DNA of 64,000 nt from Candidatus Dojkabacteria bacterium (GCA_023229785.1 JALNYV010000002.1:62001-126000); one strand, 5' to 3'. Positions 22,108-29,765 are shown, counted from the first letter of the stretch. A program made the numbers and translations. The notes: generated by a model from the letters alone, not told the origin.

Positions 22108-22135
22108 AATATACCATACTCTGAAAATATATCAA
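22108..22135 (-). promoter_or_regulatory. early-type promoter
   Basis: -35 TTGATA, 16-nt spacer (TCAGAG, TATGG), -10 TATATT; leader box CAACAGTTGAAGCAAACA. Confidence 0.8.
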
Positions 22136-22443
22136 CCTTTATTTTCAATTATTTCTTTGAGTGTTTTCTTTTTACAACCACCAAGGCCAGCCATATCTTG
22201 ACACAGTTGATATTCATTCCAAGAATCTCTTATTTTTATGATAAGTTCTATATCATCATCAGAGTATTCATAAAGAAGTCCTTTAGTTTTCTTATAAAGT
22301 CTTTCAGTGAATCTACCAGGATTCTTATAATCACTCTTTCTTACTCTGGTTGTTAAGTTAATAGTCATAGCAGCCAATATACCACATGCTATTGACTTTG
22401 TGTATTCACCCTCAACAACTTCAAAAATTCTTAAAAAGTCCAT
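22132..22443 (-). CDS. hypothetical protein, 103 aa
   Basis: MDFLRIFEV start; helical, basic, two cysteines near the C-terminus (GGCKKK). Start 22443 after GAGGTGTGATC. Not recognised. Confidence 0.75.
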   Translation of the reverse strand: MDFLRIFEVVEGEYTKSIACGILAAMTINLTTRVRKSDYKNPGRFTERLYKKTKGLLYEYSDDDIELIIKIRDSWNEYQLCQDMAGLGGCKKKTLKEIIENKG

Positions 22444-22445
22444 GA

Positions 22446-22595
22446 TCACACCTCATTTTCACATTCACAGAAAGGACAACGGACAACAGAATACACTCTA
22501 TATTGACCATCAACAATATCACATGAGTCGTAAACGTTTCCAAAGTCGTAACCAAATTCTTGATCACAATTATAACATACCGTACTTTCTTCCAT
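22446..22595 (-). CDS. small zinc-ribbon protein, 49 aa
   Basis: CYNC at 7-10 and CPFC at 41-44 give a C-x2-C...C-x2-C zinc ribbon. Stop lies just before the next start. Function unknown. Confidence 0.65.
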   Translation of the reverse strand: MEESTVCYNCDQEFGYDFGNVYDSCDIVDGQYRVYSVVRCPFCECENEV

Positions 22596-22607
22596 GATCA
22601 CACCTTT

Positions 22608-22663
22608 GCAAATGAATTAATATATATCAAGATTGGCAAATGAATTAATATATATCAAGATTG
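22608..22663. repeat. exact 28-bp tandem duplication
   Basis: Two identical 28-bp copies (22608-22635, 22636-22663) across the 3' end of the gene at 22617. Because 28 is not a multiple of 3, the duplication altered the reading frame at the C-terminus. Confidence 0.9.
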
Positions 22664-22874
22664 CCTCAGTCCATGAATTATTACCAATACAATAATCCAT
22701 AATAAAACCAGGGAAATCATATTCATTTCTAACGTTACGATAGCTGAAGAATGCAAAACACATATCATCAGCTAATTGTGGATCTATATTGAGCTTAATT
22801 AGGTCTTTCTTGAAATCTCCAGGAAAGGTACACAAATTAGCCATTCTTAATAATTGAAGATCATCAGCGGTCAT
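22617..22874 (-). CDS. hypothetical protein, 85 aa
   Basis: MTADDLQLLRM start; helical. TTCGGAGAAAACC ribosome site. The last residues (INSFANLDIY) lie in the 28-bp tandem duplication. Promoter at 22920-22947. Confidence 0.75.
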   Translation of the reverse strand: MTADDLQLLRMANLCTFPGDFKKDLIKLNIDPQLADDMCFAFFSYRNVRNEYDFPGFIMDYCIGNNSWTEAILIYINSFANLDIY

Positions 22875-22919
22875 GGTTTTCTCCGAAGTAGTTATTAATC
22901 AACTCATCCAATAAGAGTA

Positions 22920-22947
22920 ATATACCATACTCTGAGATTAATACAAG
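22920..22947 (-). promoter_or_regulatory. early-type promoter
   Basis: -35 TTGTAT, 16-nt spacer (TCAGAG, TATGG), -10 TATATT; second leader type (ATTGGATGAGTTGATTAA). Confidence 0.8.
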
Positions 22948-23003
22948 CTTTTATTTACATCCGTAGTATAAATCACCAACTTTGATATTCTCTGTATCTA
23001 TCA

Positions 23004-23216
23004 TCAATTTACCTTAATGTGATTTTTTATCTGATTCCACATTTCACTGGTAATAGTCACAGTGAAATCATGACCACCACCAGGACGAACACCATCAGCA
23101 TCTTCTTGGTATGCTCTCTTGGAAATCTCTTTAAAAAGTCCATTAAGAGGATTACCCTTTACATATTCACAAGTTGTTGAATGTCCACCCCAATGATTAC
23201 ATGATTGACAATACAT
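23004..23216 (-). CDS. small cysteine/histidine-rich protein, 70 aa
   Basis: Starts MYCQSCNHWGGHSTTC: C-x2-C and H/C residues suit a small metal site; Gly-rich middle. TTTGGAGATCAGTA ribosome site. Function unknown. Confidence 0.75.
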   Translation of the reverse strand: MYCQSCNHWGGHSTTCEYVKGNPLNGLFKEISKRAYQEDADGVRPGGGHDFTVTITSEMWNQIKNHIKVN

Positions 23217-23266
23217 TACTGATCTCCAAAGAATTAATTAAATATCTCAACCGATCCAATAAGAGT

Positions 23267-23294
23267 AATATACCATATTCTGAGATTAATACAA
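23267..23294 (-). promoter_or_regulatory. early-type promoter
   Basis: -35 TTGTAT, 16-nt spacer (TCAGAA, TATGG), -10 TATATT; leader ATTGGATCGGTTGAG. Confidence 0.8.
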
Positions 23295-23301
23295 TGATTA
23301 T

Positions 23302-23670
23302 TTAACTGAATGAACAGGTATTCTGTTCACCGTATCCATTACTAGGTTCACCTGCTCTCTGTCTTCGTTCTTGAGTATCATATAAACCATTGGAGCGTAT
23401 AACACCAAGGATATACTCAAAACTCTTATCATACGTCAACATGCTCTCCAGATAATTAATGAACTTATATTTACCATGGAGAGATGCAGGGCCATTCAGA
23501 CAGCATAACTTTGTATCTGTATCCTCAATATCAACAATAGTGATTCCTATATCATAATCACACCCAATAACTCGACCAAAATGTATCTTACCATTTTTCC
23601 AGTTATCATTCTTAAAAGTGATAATGCGACCTTCAAGTTTTGGATGGGATTTCTTATCTCTGTTACGCAT
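23302..23670 (-). CDS. MRxRDK family protein 1, 122 aa
   Basis: First of three paralogues (with 23696 and 26325). Shared: MRNRDKK start, I-T/A-W/F, a RVxGxDYxxGxxxVD block, C-x-NGP, a KF/EY-x-L-x-x-x-RxNxxY helix and a C-terminal T/E-C-x-F. Frame opens earlier, but CTAAGGAGAAACAAA sets the start at 23670. Function unknown. Confidence 0.8.
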   Translation of the reverse strand: MRNRDKKSHPKLEGRIITFKNDNWKNGKIHFGRVIGCDYDIGITIVDIEDTDTKLCCLNGPASLHGKYKFINYLESMLTYDKSFEYILGVIRSNGLYDTQERRQRAGEPSNGYGEQNTCSFS

Positions 23671-23695
23671 TTTGTTTCTCCTTAGTGATTGTATT

Positions 23696-24061
23696 TTATA
23701 AGAATGCACAGGTGTTGATTCTACCTGATGGTGCTTTCTCAATACCCGTAAAATCATTCTTCAAATCAACATCATATACCTTATTTGTTCGCATAATGTC
23801 AAGGAAATATTGAAACTTTCTTTCATATTGTTTTAAGAGTTCAGGATCTTTCAACTTTTCTCTGTTTTTAGGTGATAAAGGTCCATGAATACAAGTCAAT
23901 CTTTCTTTTGGGTATCTAGCATTGACTATAGAAATACCCACAAAATAATCACATCCTACTACACGAGCATGAACAGGATTACCGTTATTAAAATTTAAGT
24001 TTACCCATGTGATATTCTGACCTACAAATTTATTGTGAGTTCTCTTATCTCTTGTTCTCAT
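23696..24061 (-). CDS. MRxRDK family protein 2, 121 aa
   Basis: Second paralogue: MRTRDKRTHNKF start, ARVVGCDYFVGISIV core, CIHGPLSP and NTCAFL end. GGAAGGATAATAAC ribosome site. Cotranscribed with its neighbour 25 nt downstream. Function unknown. Confidence 0.8.
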   Translation of the reverse strand: MRTRDKRTHNKFVGQNITWVNLNFNNGNPVHARVVGCDYFVGISIVNARYPKERLTCIHGPLSPKNREKLKDPELLKQYERKFQYFLDIMRTNKVYDVDLKNDFTGIEKAPSGRINTCAFL

Positions 24062-24065
24062 GTTA

Positions 24066-24227
24066 TTATCCTTCCATTTTAGAGTCTAGTTCTTTAAATT
24101 CTTTGAGGGTGATCAGTACAGGCTTACCCTTGAAAGTAACACCAGGAACAACCGCAAAGCCATTTCTGAAGGTATAATACTCACCATCAGAGCACTTTTT
24201 GCGGATCTCTTTGAGTTTGACAGCCAT
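24066..24227 (-). CDS. hypothetical protein, 53 aa
   Basis: MAVKLKEIRK start; small beta-type protein with GVTFKGKPVLI centre. Start overlaps the upstream stop. Not recognised. Confidence 0.65.
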   Translation of the reverse strand: MAVKLKEIRKKCSDGEYYTFRNGFAVVPGVTFKGKPVLITLKEFKELDSKMEG

Positions 24228-24424
24228 TACTTTACTCCTTGAAATTTCTGAATACGATCAACATGGTCTACGTGTATAATGTAGAGTGGACACCAGTTAG
24301 GAGTATAATCGTTTCTCTCATTGAATGTCAACTGTTTATATTCACTTTTAGCACAAGAATCGATTTCGAGATATGGACAGTCTTTACATGATTTTATGAA
24401 TATAGCTCTGCGGTCTAGTCTCAT
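24227..24424 (-). CDS. small cysteine-rich protein, 65 aa
   Basis: SCKDCPYLE at 12-20, a middle Cys, and NWCPLY near 44-48: same pattern as the proteins at 16293 and 29412. Probably a compact metal-binding protein; function unknown. Confidence 0.75.
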   Translation of the reverse strand: MRLDRRAIFIKSCKDCPYLEIDSCAKSEYKQLTFNERNDYTPNWCPLYIIHVDHVDRIQKFQGVK

Positions 24425-24426
24425 GA

Positions 24427-24738
24427 TTAAATTTCCTTTTTGATAGCAACTACAGCAGAACCGCAGCAGTTATAATAAGAGATGCCAACATATTCACCAT
24501 CATCATAAGCTGCAAACCGATTTCTTGAACCATTAACCAACCAAACACCCTGAATACCAAGAGAATACTCAACAAGTGATTCATTGAGAGTAGCAGGGTT
24601 GAACTGTGGATTCTTTGAAAATTCAACACAATCCGTCATTCCGTCAAAGTTTGAATCAAATCTTACAAACAATTTACCAGTGTTTTTCTTAACAAATGAC
24701 TTGAAGGTAGCTTTGGTAATTTTCTTGGTAGCGTTCAT
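24427..24738 (-). CDS. hypothetical protein, 103 aa
   Basis: MNATKKITKA start; alpha/beta with an YYNCCGSAVV end. Start 24738 follows AATGGAGATCGAA. Resembles small phage proteins of unknown role. Confidence 0.75.
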   Translation of the reverse strand: MNATKKITKATFKSFVKKNTGKLFVRFDSNFDGMTDCVEFSKNPQFNPATLNESLVEYSLGIQGVWLVNGSRNRFAAYDDGEYVGISYYNCCGSAVVAIKKEI

Positions 24739-24787
24739 TTCGATCTCCATTTAATTAACTTTAAACTTCATCCATCCAACATTTATG

Positions 24788-24815
24788 AATATACTATATT
24801 TTCAGGATATCGCAA
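24788..24815 (-). promoter_or_regulatory. early-type promoter
   Basis: -35 TTGCGA, 16-nt spacer, -10 TATATT; leader TGTTGGATGAAGTTTAAAG, shared with the promoter at 26281. Confidence 0.75.
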
Positions 24816-24832
24816 GCATTAAATTAAGTTAT

Positions 24833-25018
24833 TTAAATATTAACACGCTTTCCAAGTTGTCCAGGTAGTTGTTCCCATTTTGTACTATCACCTACTACGT
24901 GATCTGATTTATAGTTACAATCAGAGCATCGAATAATTCTCTTTGACCTTCCAGTGTGGGGATTGTATTCTTTATGATCCTTACAATAAGCTGATCCGCA
25001 TCTTGGACATGTAGCCAT
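24833..25018 (-). CDS. zinc-ribbon protein, 61 aa
   Basis: CPRC at 4-7 and CSDC near 31-34 form a zinc ribbon; otherwise basic. AGAGGTGTATT ribosome site. Function unknown. Confidence 0.75.
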   Translation of the reverse strand: MATCPRCGSAYCKDHKEYNPHTGRSKRIIRCSDCNYKSDHVVGDSTKWEQLPGQLGKRVNI

Positions 25019-25043
25019 AATACACCTCTAACCTTCGCTTCGC

Positions 25044-25211
25044 TCAGACTTCGTTATCGTCTTGACATTTATTACATTTAGGTTTACCGGCAGTATAGAT
25101 CCCACAAAACTCACAGGAATATTGAATACCACCAGGATAATTAATTTCATGTTGACAGGAGCAATCAAAACCATACTCAGGATTACCACAAGTACATTCT
25201 ACATTTTCCAT
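25044..25211 (-). CDS. cysteine-rich zinc-binding peptide, 55 aa
   Basis: Nine cysteines, including C-x-C, CEFC and CNKC pairs; double zinc ribbon likely. Acidic end. Function unknown. Confidence 0.65.
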   Translation of the reverse strand: MENVECTCGNPEYGFDCSCQHEINYPGGIQYSCEFCGIYTAGKPKCNKCQDDNEV

Positions 25212-25256
25212 ACCTAATGACCTCCAGGATATTTTTTAAGCAGCCGCAGAGAAAGC

Positions 25257-25285
25257 AGTATATCATCTCTGAATTTATTTGTCAA
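25257..25285 (-). promoter_or_regulatory. early-type promoter, 17-nt spacer
   Basis: -35 TTGACA, 17-nt spacer containing TCAGAG, -10 TATACT. Leader unlike the two common types. Confidence 0.75.
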
Positions 25286-25288
25286 GCT

Positions 25289-25489
25289 TTAAATAAAAGT
25301 TTCAGAAATTAATTCATCATCAAGGAATAGTTTAACAATCTTTTCATCTCTATACAATGTCGGTTCACACATAGTACCAGTATAAACGCTTATCGTTTCA
25401 ACTTCAACCCTTAACTCACTCCTGATAGTGTCTTTAACTATATCATAAATTAATTCCTTTAACATCAGTTGTTCTTTTGATTCATTCAT
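25289..25489 (-). CDS. hypothetical protein, 66 aa
   Basis: MNESKEQLML start; acidic helical. Coupled to the next gene upstream by ATGA, ribosome site GAAGGTGAACG. Not recognised. Confidence 0.75.
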   Translation of the reverse strand: MNESKEQLMLKELIYDIVKDTIRSELRVEVETISVYTGTMCEPTLYRDEKIVKLFLDDELISETFI

Positions 25490-25656
25490 TTTAATCGTTC
25501 ACCTTCATTAACCGCATCATCGAAGAAGTCATATAAATCATGATAAATCTCTTCACCATTAGGCTTTATTTTATACAGTTCAAAGATGCTGTCTATATAA
25601 ACTATCCTATAACCTCCAATACCTTCAGAATATACTCTAATTTCATTGTGTTTCAT
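25486..25656 (-). CDS. hypothetical protein, 56 aa
   Basis: MKHNEIRVYSEG start; beta then acidic helix. ATGA overlaps on both sides place it within a coupled series. Not recognised. Confidence 0.65.
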   Translation of the reverse strand: MKHNEIRVYSEGIGGYRIVYIDSIFELYKIKPNGEEIYHDLYDFFDDAVNEGERLK

Positions 25657-25826
25657 GGCCACTCACCAATAGATAAAGTATTTTGTGTAGGTTTGATGTC
25701 TTTATTTGTCATTACTGTGGTGGTGCATTGAATAATTGAAATGGTTTTAAATGTTCTAGTTGCCCACTCAAGAAATTCTTTTTCGTCTAAACTTGATTCT
25801 ATGGTGTAACTAATTAAACTATTCAT
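25653..25826 (-). CDS. hypothetical protein, 57 aa
   Basis: MNSLISYTIE start; start overlaps the upstream stop (TAATG) and stop overlaps the next start (ATGA). Not recognised. Confidence 0.65.
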   Translation of the reverse strand: MNSLISYTIESSLDEKEFLEWATRTFKTISIIQCTTTVMTNKDIKPTQNTLSIGEWP

Positions 25827-26035
25827 TATCTCACATACTCCAAATACTCACAAAATTGCTCCTTCCCTTGATATTCATAATCAATCAATACTCTGGTATG
25901 GATTTTATCAGATTCATGTTCTAAGACTATATTTGAGGGTCTGTGAGTGGCAACCCATACATTTGTGATCTCAGCGTTGGTTGAGTAATTATTATCAAAC
26001 CACTCTTCAGCCTTTTCTTTTATTTGATCAGTCAT
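25826..26035 (-). CDS. hypothetical protein, 69 aa
   Basis: MTDQIKEKAEEWF start; start 26035 has GTGAGGCTTGAC ahead. Trp/Tyr-rich with acidic C-terminus. Not recognised. Confidence 0.75.
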   Translation of the reverse strand: MTDQIKEKAEEWFDNNYSTNAEITNVWVATHRPSNIVLEHESDKIHTRVLIDYEYQGKEQFCEYLEYVR

Positions 26036-26036
26036 G

Positions 26037-26231
26037 TCAAGCCTCACTGGATTTAAGGTTAATATCTTTCAACTCGATACCCCAATCTTTAGCAATCTCA
26101 AGAAGTTCTTTATCATCTGAGTTTTTCATATATTCAACCTGAGAATTGTAAAAGCAGTCCTTGAGACTTTGAGGATCGGTTTCTTCAGTTGACATTTCAG
26201 CGATTTTCTCAATCAATTCTTGACGATTCAT
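26037..26231 (-). CDS. acidic helical protein, 64 aa
   Basis: MNRQELIEKIAEM start; start 26231 after ATGGAGATCAAA. Asp/Glu-rich. Not recognised. Confidence 0.7.
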   Translation of the reverse strand: MNRQELIEKIAEMSTEETDPQSLKDCFYNSQVEYMKNSDDKELLEIAKDWGIELKDINLKSSEA

Positions 26232-26280
26232 TTTGATCTCCATTTGATTAGCTTTAAACTTCATCCATCCAACATCTATG

Positions 26281-26308
26281 AATATACTATATTTGGTGAG
26301 TAATACAA
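26281..26308 (-). promoter_or_regulatory. early-type promoter
   Basis: -35 TTGTAT, 16-nt spacer, -10 TATATT; leader TGTTGGATGAAGTTTAAAG like that at 24788. Confidence 0.75.
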
Positions 26309-26324
26309 GCTTTATTTTACTTTA

Positions 26325-26684
26325 TTATACACTAAAAGCACATTCAGTCATACCCAAGGAATTAGAGAATATATTAGGATCGACCCTTGACACCTTATTA
26401 ATTTCATCAACAACATACACACCATTAGAACGAAGAACCTTTAAAGCGTATTCAAACGCCTTATCGTAATCACCCACCTCAAACATTCCGTTAGGTGACA
26501 AAGGACCATTATAACATGAAAAGTTATCATTATCATTATCAACATCAACAAAAGTAAATCCAATATGATAGTCAAATCCAGCTACACGTACATAAAATAT
26601 CTTACTTTTTTTATAATGAGAGCTTTTCCAAGCAATAATTCGACCAACAAACTGAGGATATCCTTTCTTATCACGGTTTCTCAT
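26325..26684 (-). CDS. MRxRDK family protein 3, 119 aa
   Basis: Third paralogue of the 23302/23696 family: MRNRDKKGYPQF start, RVAGFDYHIGFTFVD core, CYNGPLSP, ending TECAFSV. Lies 2.3 kb from the other two under its own promoter (26728-26755). Function unknown. Confidence 0.8.
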   Translation of the reverse strand: MRNRDKKGYPQFVGRIIAWKSSHYKKSKIFYVRVAGFDYHIGFTFVDVDNDNDNFSCYNGPLSPNGMFEVGDYDKAFEYALKVLRSNGVYVVDEINKVSRVDPNIFSNSLGMTECAFSV

Positions 26685-26727
26685 AACTATTCTCCATTAA
26701 TTTTGTTGTTCACTTTGACTGTTGAGA

Positions 26728-26755
26728 ACTATACTATATCTGATGATTAATTCAA
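26728..26755 (-). promoter_or_regulatory. early-type promoter
   Basis: -35 TTGAAT, 16-nt spacer with TCAGAT, -10 TATAGT; leader box CAACAGTCAAAGTGAACA. Confidence 0.8.
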
Positions 26756-26835
26756 GAAAAAATTGAACGAAATATGTCGATTATTGCTGGCCAGAACTGA
26801 GGATGGATTTCTAAACGGATTTCGATAGTTTTCAT
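26752..26835 (-). CDS. small peptide, 27 aa
   Basis: MKTIEIRLE start; amphipathic. ATG overlaps the upstream stop (ATGA); C-terminus overlaps the next -35 box. Function unknown. Confidence 0.45.
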   Translation of the reverse strand: MKTIEIRLEIHPQFWPAIIDIFRSIFS

Positions 26836-27167
26836 TTTTCTCCTACCATGATAAATTCTACATGGTTATTAAGAAAGTCTTTGAAAATGTTGAGTTGAGT
26901 GTATGGGACGTAACTTCTAATTTTACTCTGTTTGTTTGTGTGGTGTTCTTTGTAGGTGATCTTGATGTTGGGGTACGTTGCATCTAAAGCTCTCACTAAA
27001 GTTTCAAAGTCAACATCCTCCTCTAAATACGCTGAACCATTACGTTTATAAGAATATCGAGTAATTTTATCTTGGATGTTGAGTTCTTCGAGGAGTGTTT
27101 GATGTACACGACACCAAGAATGTCCTGGGTCTGAGTAAATAACCAAAGTAATTTTAGAGCGTTTCAT
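26832..27167 (-). CDS. conserved phage protein (YSDPGHSW type), 111 aa
   Basis: YSDPGHSWCRV near 11-21 and YLEEDVDF near 47-54 match a small protein family widespread in phages (YSDPGHGW...YLEED) with no known function. CTCGGAGGCATTAA ribosome site. Confidence 0.75.
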   Translation of the reverse strand: MKRSKITLVIYSDPGHSWCRVHQTLLEELNIQDKITRYSYKRNGSAYLEEDVDFETLVRALDATYPNIKITYKEHHTNKQSKIRSYVPYTQLNIFKDFLNNHVEFIMVGEK

Positions 27168-27210
27168 TTAATGCCTCCGAGTAGGTTTATATCCACTTCG
27201 ACTATTGAAG

Positions 27211-27238
27211 ACTATAACACACTGAGCAGAGGAGTCAA
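27211..27238 (-). promoter_or_regulatory. early-type promoter
   Basis: -35 TTGACT, 16-nt spacer, -10 TATAGT; leader box CAATAGTCGAAGTGGATA. Confidence 0.8.
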
Positions 27239-27250
27239 GATGTATTTTAT

Positions 27251-27258
27251 TATAAATA
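27251..27258 (+). promoter_or_regulatory. T4-type late promoter for homing endonuclease
   Basis: TATAAATA on the + strand, 77 nt before the rightward GIY-YIG gene; predicted +1 is A at 27264. The only late promoter seen inside the early region. Confidence 0.7.
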
Positions 27259-27334
27259 GAGGTATCAAACAAAAAATGCCTATCACGGTTCTACGAAAAC
27301 CTATAGGCTCTAAACACTTAGGAGGTGTCCAGCT

Positions 27335-28000
27335 ATGCCTATTTATACCCGCTTTAAAATCTATCAGTTTATTAATCATGTAACTAATAAAAGATATATT
27401 GGTTCAACTAATAATATCATCAAAAGACAACAATCCCATGTCAATGCATTATTAAATAATAAACATATAAACAAAAAGTTACAACATGCTTTTAATAAGT
27501 ATGGAGTTGAGTCTTTCAGTTTTCAAATCTTAGATGATATAATAAATCATGAAGAATTAGAACAGAAAGAAAGATTTTGGATTGATTACTATAACAGTGT
27601 TAAAGAAGGTTATAACATATTTTATCCTGATAAAAGAAGATCAGGACCAGGACAAACAACAGAAGAAAGAAAATTGAAAGATAGAGAATATAAAATAAAA
27701 AACAAAGAAAAATATAAATGTACACGAAAGAAATGGAGACAAGAAAATTTAGATAAAGTTAAACTATCTCAAAAGAAATGGAATAATAATAATGAGGAAT
27801 GTTTAAATAAAATGAGAGAACGAAAGAATAATAATAGGAATAGTAGAAAACAGACAGATGAAAATTATAGATTAAATATAAATCAAAGAGCTAAAGAAAC
27901 AAGAGAAGAAAGAATGAAAGACCCAATATATAAAGCGAAGATTCAGCAACAGAAAAAGGAATATAGAGAAAAAAGAAAGGCTCTACTATTAGAACAATAG
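27335..28000 (+). CDS. GIY-YIG homing endonuclease
   Basis: 221 aa. GIY-YIG nuclease domain at residues 7-95: K-IYQF...KRYIGSTNN, the R near 30, and E in EQKERFWIDYY. C-terminal 110 residues are Lys/Arg/Glu-rich repeats (RKKW, QKKW) acting as a DNA-binding region of NUMOD type. Rightward in a leftward region, with its own late promoter and a 15-bp terminator hairpin, i.e. a free-standing mobile gene. AGGAGGTGTCC ribosome site. Confidence 0.9.
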   Translation: MPIYTRFKIYQFINHVTNKRYIGSTNNIIKRQQSHVNALLNNKHINKKLQHAFNKYGVESFSFQILDDIINHEELEQKERFWIDYYNSVKEGYNIFYPDKRRSGPGQTTEERKLKDREYKIKNKEKYKCTRKKWRQENLDKVKLSQKKWNNNNEECLNKMRERKNNNRNSRKQTDENYRLNINQRAKETREERMKDPIYKAKIQQQKKEYREKRKALLLEQ

Positions 28001-28010
28001 TAGAGCCTTT
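27976..28010. terminator. bidirectional terminator hairpin
   Basis: 15-bp perfect stem (AAAGGCTCTACTATT core) with loop AGAAC; flanked by A- and T-runs on either side. It includes the stop codon of the GIY-YIG gene and ends within 3 nt of the CCA-enzyme stop, so it could end both converging transcripts. Confidence 0.8.
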
Positions 28011-28012
28011 AA

Positions 28013-29335
28013 TCAATTACTCAAGAAGTTCTCAGCTTCTTTAATGAGAACTTCTTGAGTATTATGTTCAAACCCAATATCTACAATAAAATTAAACAGA
28101 TGCCTTTGAAGTTGTCCAACTAGAGGCCCAGGAGTCAACTTAAAAATCTTAATTAAGTCTCCACCTCTCAAAGCTAGACAATTCACATCAACGACAGGTT
28201 CTTCTTTAAAATCAAATAATTTACGTCTACGCTTAATATCAGAAATGTTAAAGAAACCTTTGTTGATATTTCCTCTACGATCAGCAATTCTAATCCTCAA
28301 CCAATCATTTTTATTAACTCCAAGATTGTGTAGTGTAACCAAGAACTTTCTAATAGCCTTTGGTGATTGCTCCTGATAACTACCAATCATATGAGTTCTT
28401 ACAAGATTAACAATAGTATCCCGATCTTCATTAGAGAACTTCAATCTCTTCAACCAAGCATACACGATATCAGCACCAACAACTTCATGATTAATGAACG
28501 TACCATTACCATGAAAGTTGTACGCAGAAACCTTACCAGCATCGTGTAAATATCCAGCTAACCTTACCAGAGGAAATCTAGGACTAATATGATCACCAAC
28601 AAGCATAAGGTGTTCAAAAATGTTTTCCTTGTGGTGCTTTCCATGAGAATGATCGACAGCCTTAGAGAGTCCAGGAAACACATAATCAAGAGCACCAATG
28701 ATGTATAGAGCAGCAAAGAAGATTGAAGGATGCTTGACAGTCATAGCCTTCAAAATTTCATCCTTAATACGTTCAGGTGCAATTTCCTTAACCTTATGTG
28801 CATTTCTCTGAAGAGATTGCAGAGTATCGATATCAAAGCATCCTTCAAGCTTTGCGAGAAACCTACAGGCTCTCAAGATTCTACAAGCATCTTCAGAGAT
28901 TCTTTCATCAGCATTACCAACAAATCGTACTGTGCGATTCTTAAGGTCATTAATACCATCAAATTCATCGATATAATCACCAGAGATAGGACAGAGAGCA
29001 ATTGCATTAACTGTCAAATCTCTACGACTCAAATCATCTTGAATAGTATCAGCAAAGATAGGTACACAATTCTTAGCACCATTTTTATTAGGGTATTGGT
29101 CGATTCGGTAGGTTGCAACTTCGAAACCTTCTACCAGAGTTACCCCAAAAGTTTTACCAACAAGATTCACATTAAACCCTTGAAAAACCTTAGCAATCTG
29201 TTCAGGGGTTGCCTTAGTTACAATATCAAAGTCATGTGGTTCTTGTCCATCAAAGAAGTCTCTAACACACCCACCAACAAGATATGCAGGGTATCCAGAT
29301 TCACAGAGCTTATGGATAATTTCGTAGTAGTTCAT
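28013..29335 (-). CDS. cca: CCA-adding tRNA nucleotidyltransferase / poly(A) polymerase family
   Basis: 440 aa. Class II Pol beta nucleotidyltransferase: VGGCVRD (20-26), DFDI (35-38), RRDLTVNA, then RACRF in the RNA-binding helices and an HD-type YLHDAGK motif in the C-terminal half, as in bacterial Cca/PcnB-like proteins. Adds or repairs CCA at tRNA 3' ends; four of the tRNAs here lack a complete CCA. Start 29335 follows TTGGAGAATAAA (frame opens earlier at 29368). Confidence 0.88.
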   Translation of the reverse strand: MNYYEIIHKLCESGYPAYLVGGCVRDFFDGQEPHDFDIVTKATPEQIAKVFQGFNVNLVGKTFGVTLVEGFEVATYRIDQYPNKNGAKNCVPIFADTIQDDLSRRDLTVNAIALCPISGDYIDEFDGINDLKNRTVRFVGNADERISEDACRILRACRFLAKLEGCFDIDTLQSLQRNAHKVKEIAPERIKDEILKAMTVKHPSIFFAALYIIGALDYVFPGLSKAVDHSHGKHHKENIFEHLMLVGDHISPRFPLVRLAGYLHDAGKVSAYNFHGNGTFINHEVVGADIVYAWLKRLKFSNEDRDTIVNLVRTHMIGSYQEQSPKAIRKFLVTLHNLGVNKNDWLRIRIADRRGNINKGFFNISDIKRRRKLFDFKEEPVVDVNCLALRGGDLIKIFKLTPGPLVGQLQRHLFNFIVDIGFEHNTQEVLIKEAENFLSN

Positions 29336-29380
29336 TTTATTCTCCAAGTTTTTATCAACATCATTCATCCAACAGTTGCT

Positions 29381-29408
29381 AATATAGTCTATTTGGAGAA
29401 TAAATCAA
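29381..29408 (-). promoter_or_regulatory. early-type promoter for the CCA enzyme
   Basis: -35 TTGATT, 16-nt spacer, -10 TATATT; leader contains TGTTGGATGAATGATG. Confidence 0.75.
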
Positions 29409-29411
29409 CAA

Positions 29412-29621
29412 CTATTTTACTCTTATAGGACACCAACTAGGAATAGGTTGAATGTCTCGGTCCCACTCAACATACCCTGACGTTACTCGATTATTTTTCA
29501 AACTACACATATAATCTATAGCGTATCCATAGCCTTTTGTGAGTTTTTCAGAGACAAATGGGCATTTAATATCTCTTTTATTATCAACACATTTATCGAT
29601 CTCAATTTGTATTAATGTCAT
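29412..29621 (-). CDS. small cysteine-rich protein, 69 aa
   Basis: Cys at 11 and 20 (KCPF), a central MCSL and PSWCPIRV end; same CP...WCP pattern as 16293 and 24227. CAAGGTAATTAAA ribosome site. Function unknown. Confidence 0.75.
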   Translation of the reverse strand: MTLIQIEIDKCVDNKRDIKCPFVSEKLTKGYGYAIDYMCSLKNNRVTSGYVEWDRDIQPIPSWCPIRVK

Positions 29622-29622
29622 T

Positions 29623-29742
29623 TTAATTACCTTGAATCCACATAATCAATAATTGAAATAGTGCCTTGAGTAACTCAGGATGAAGATAAAATAAGTACCC
29701 AAACAAACCAATAGTTAAAACTAATCCAGCTTTTACTGACAT
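29623..29742 (-). CDS. small membrane protein, 39 aa
   Basis: MSVKAGLVL start and one long hydrophobic stretch interrupted by HPE. The ATG at 29742 has AGAGGTGAAAGT ahead; an upstream ATG at 29763 is less favoured. Function unknown. Confidence 0.6.
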   Translation of the reverse strand: MSVKAGLVLTIGLFGYLFYLHPELLKALFQLLIMWIQGN

Positions 29743-29765
29743 ACTTTCACCTCTTTTGGCCATGA

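Noticed and set aside
25024..25056. CTTCGCTTCGCTCAGACTTCG as a special repeat
   Set aside because: Short G/C-rich stretch at the end of a small gene, seen only once in the window.
28730..29428. 232-codon + strand frame across the CCA enzyme
   Set aside because: Antisense to a gene with strong family motifs; no ribosome site or promoter.
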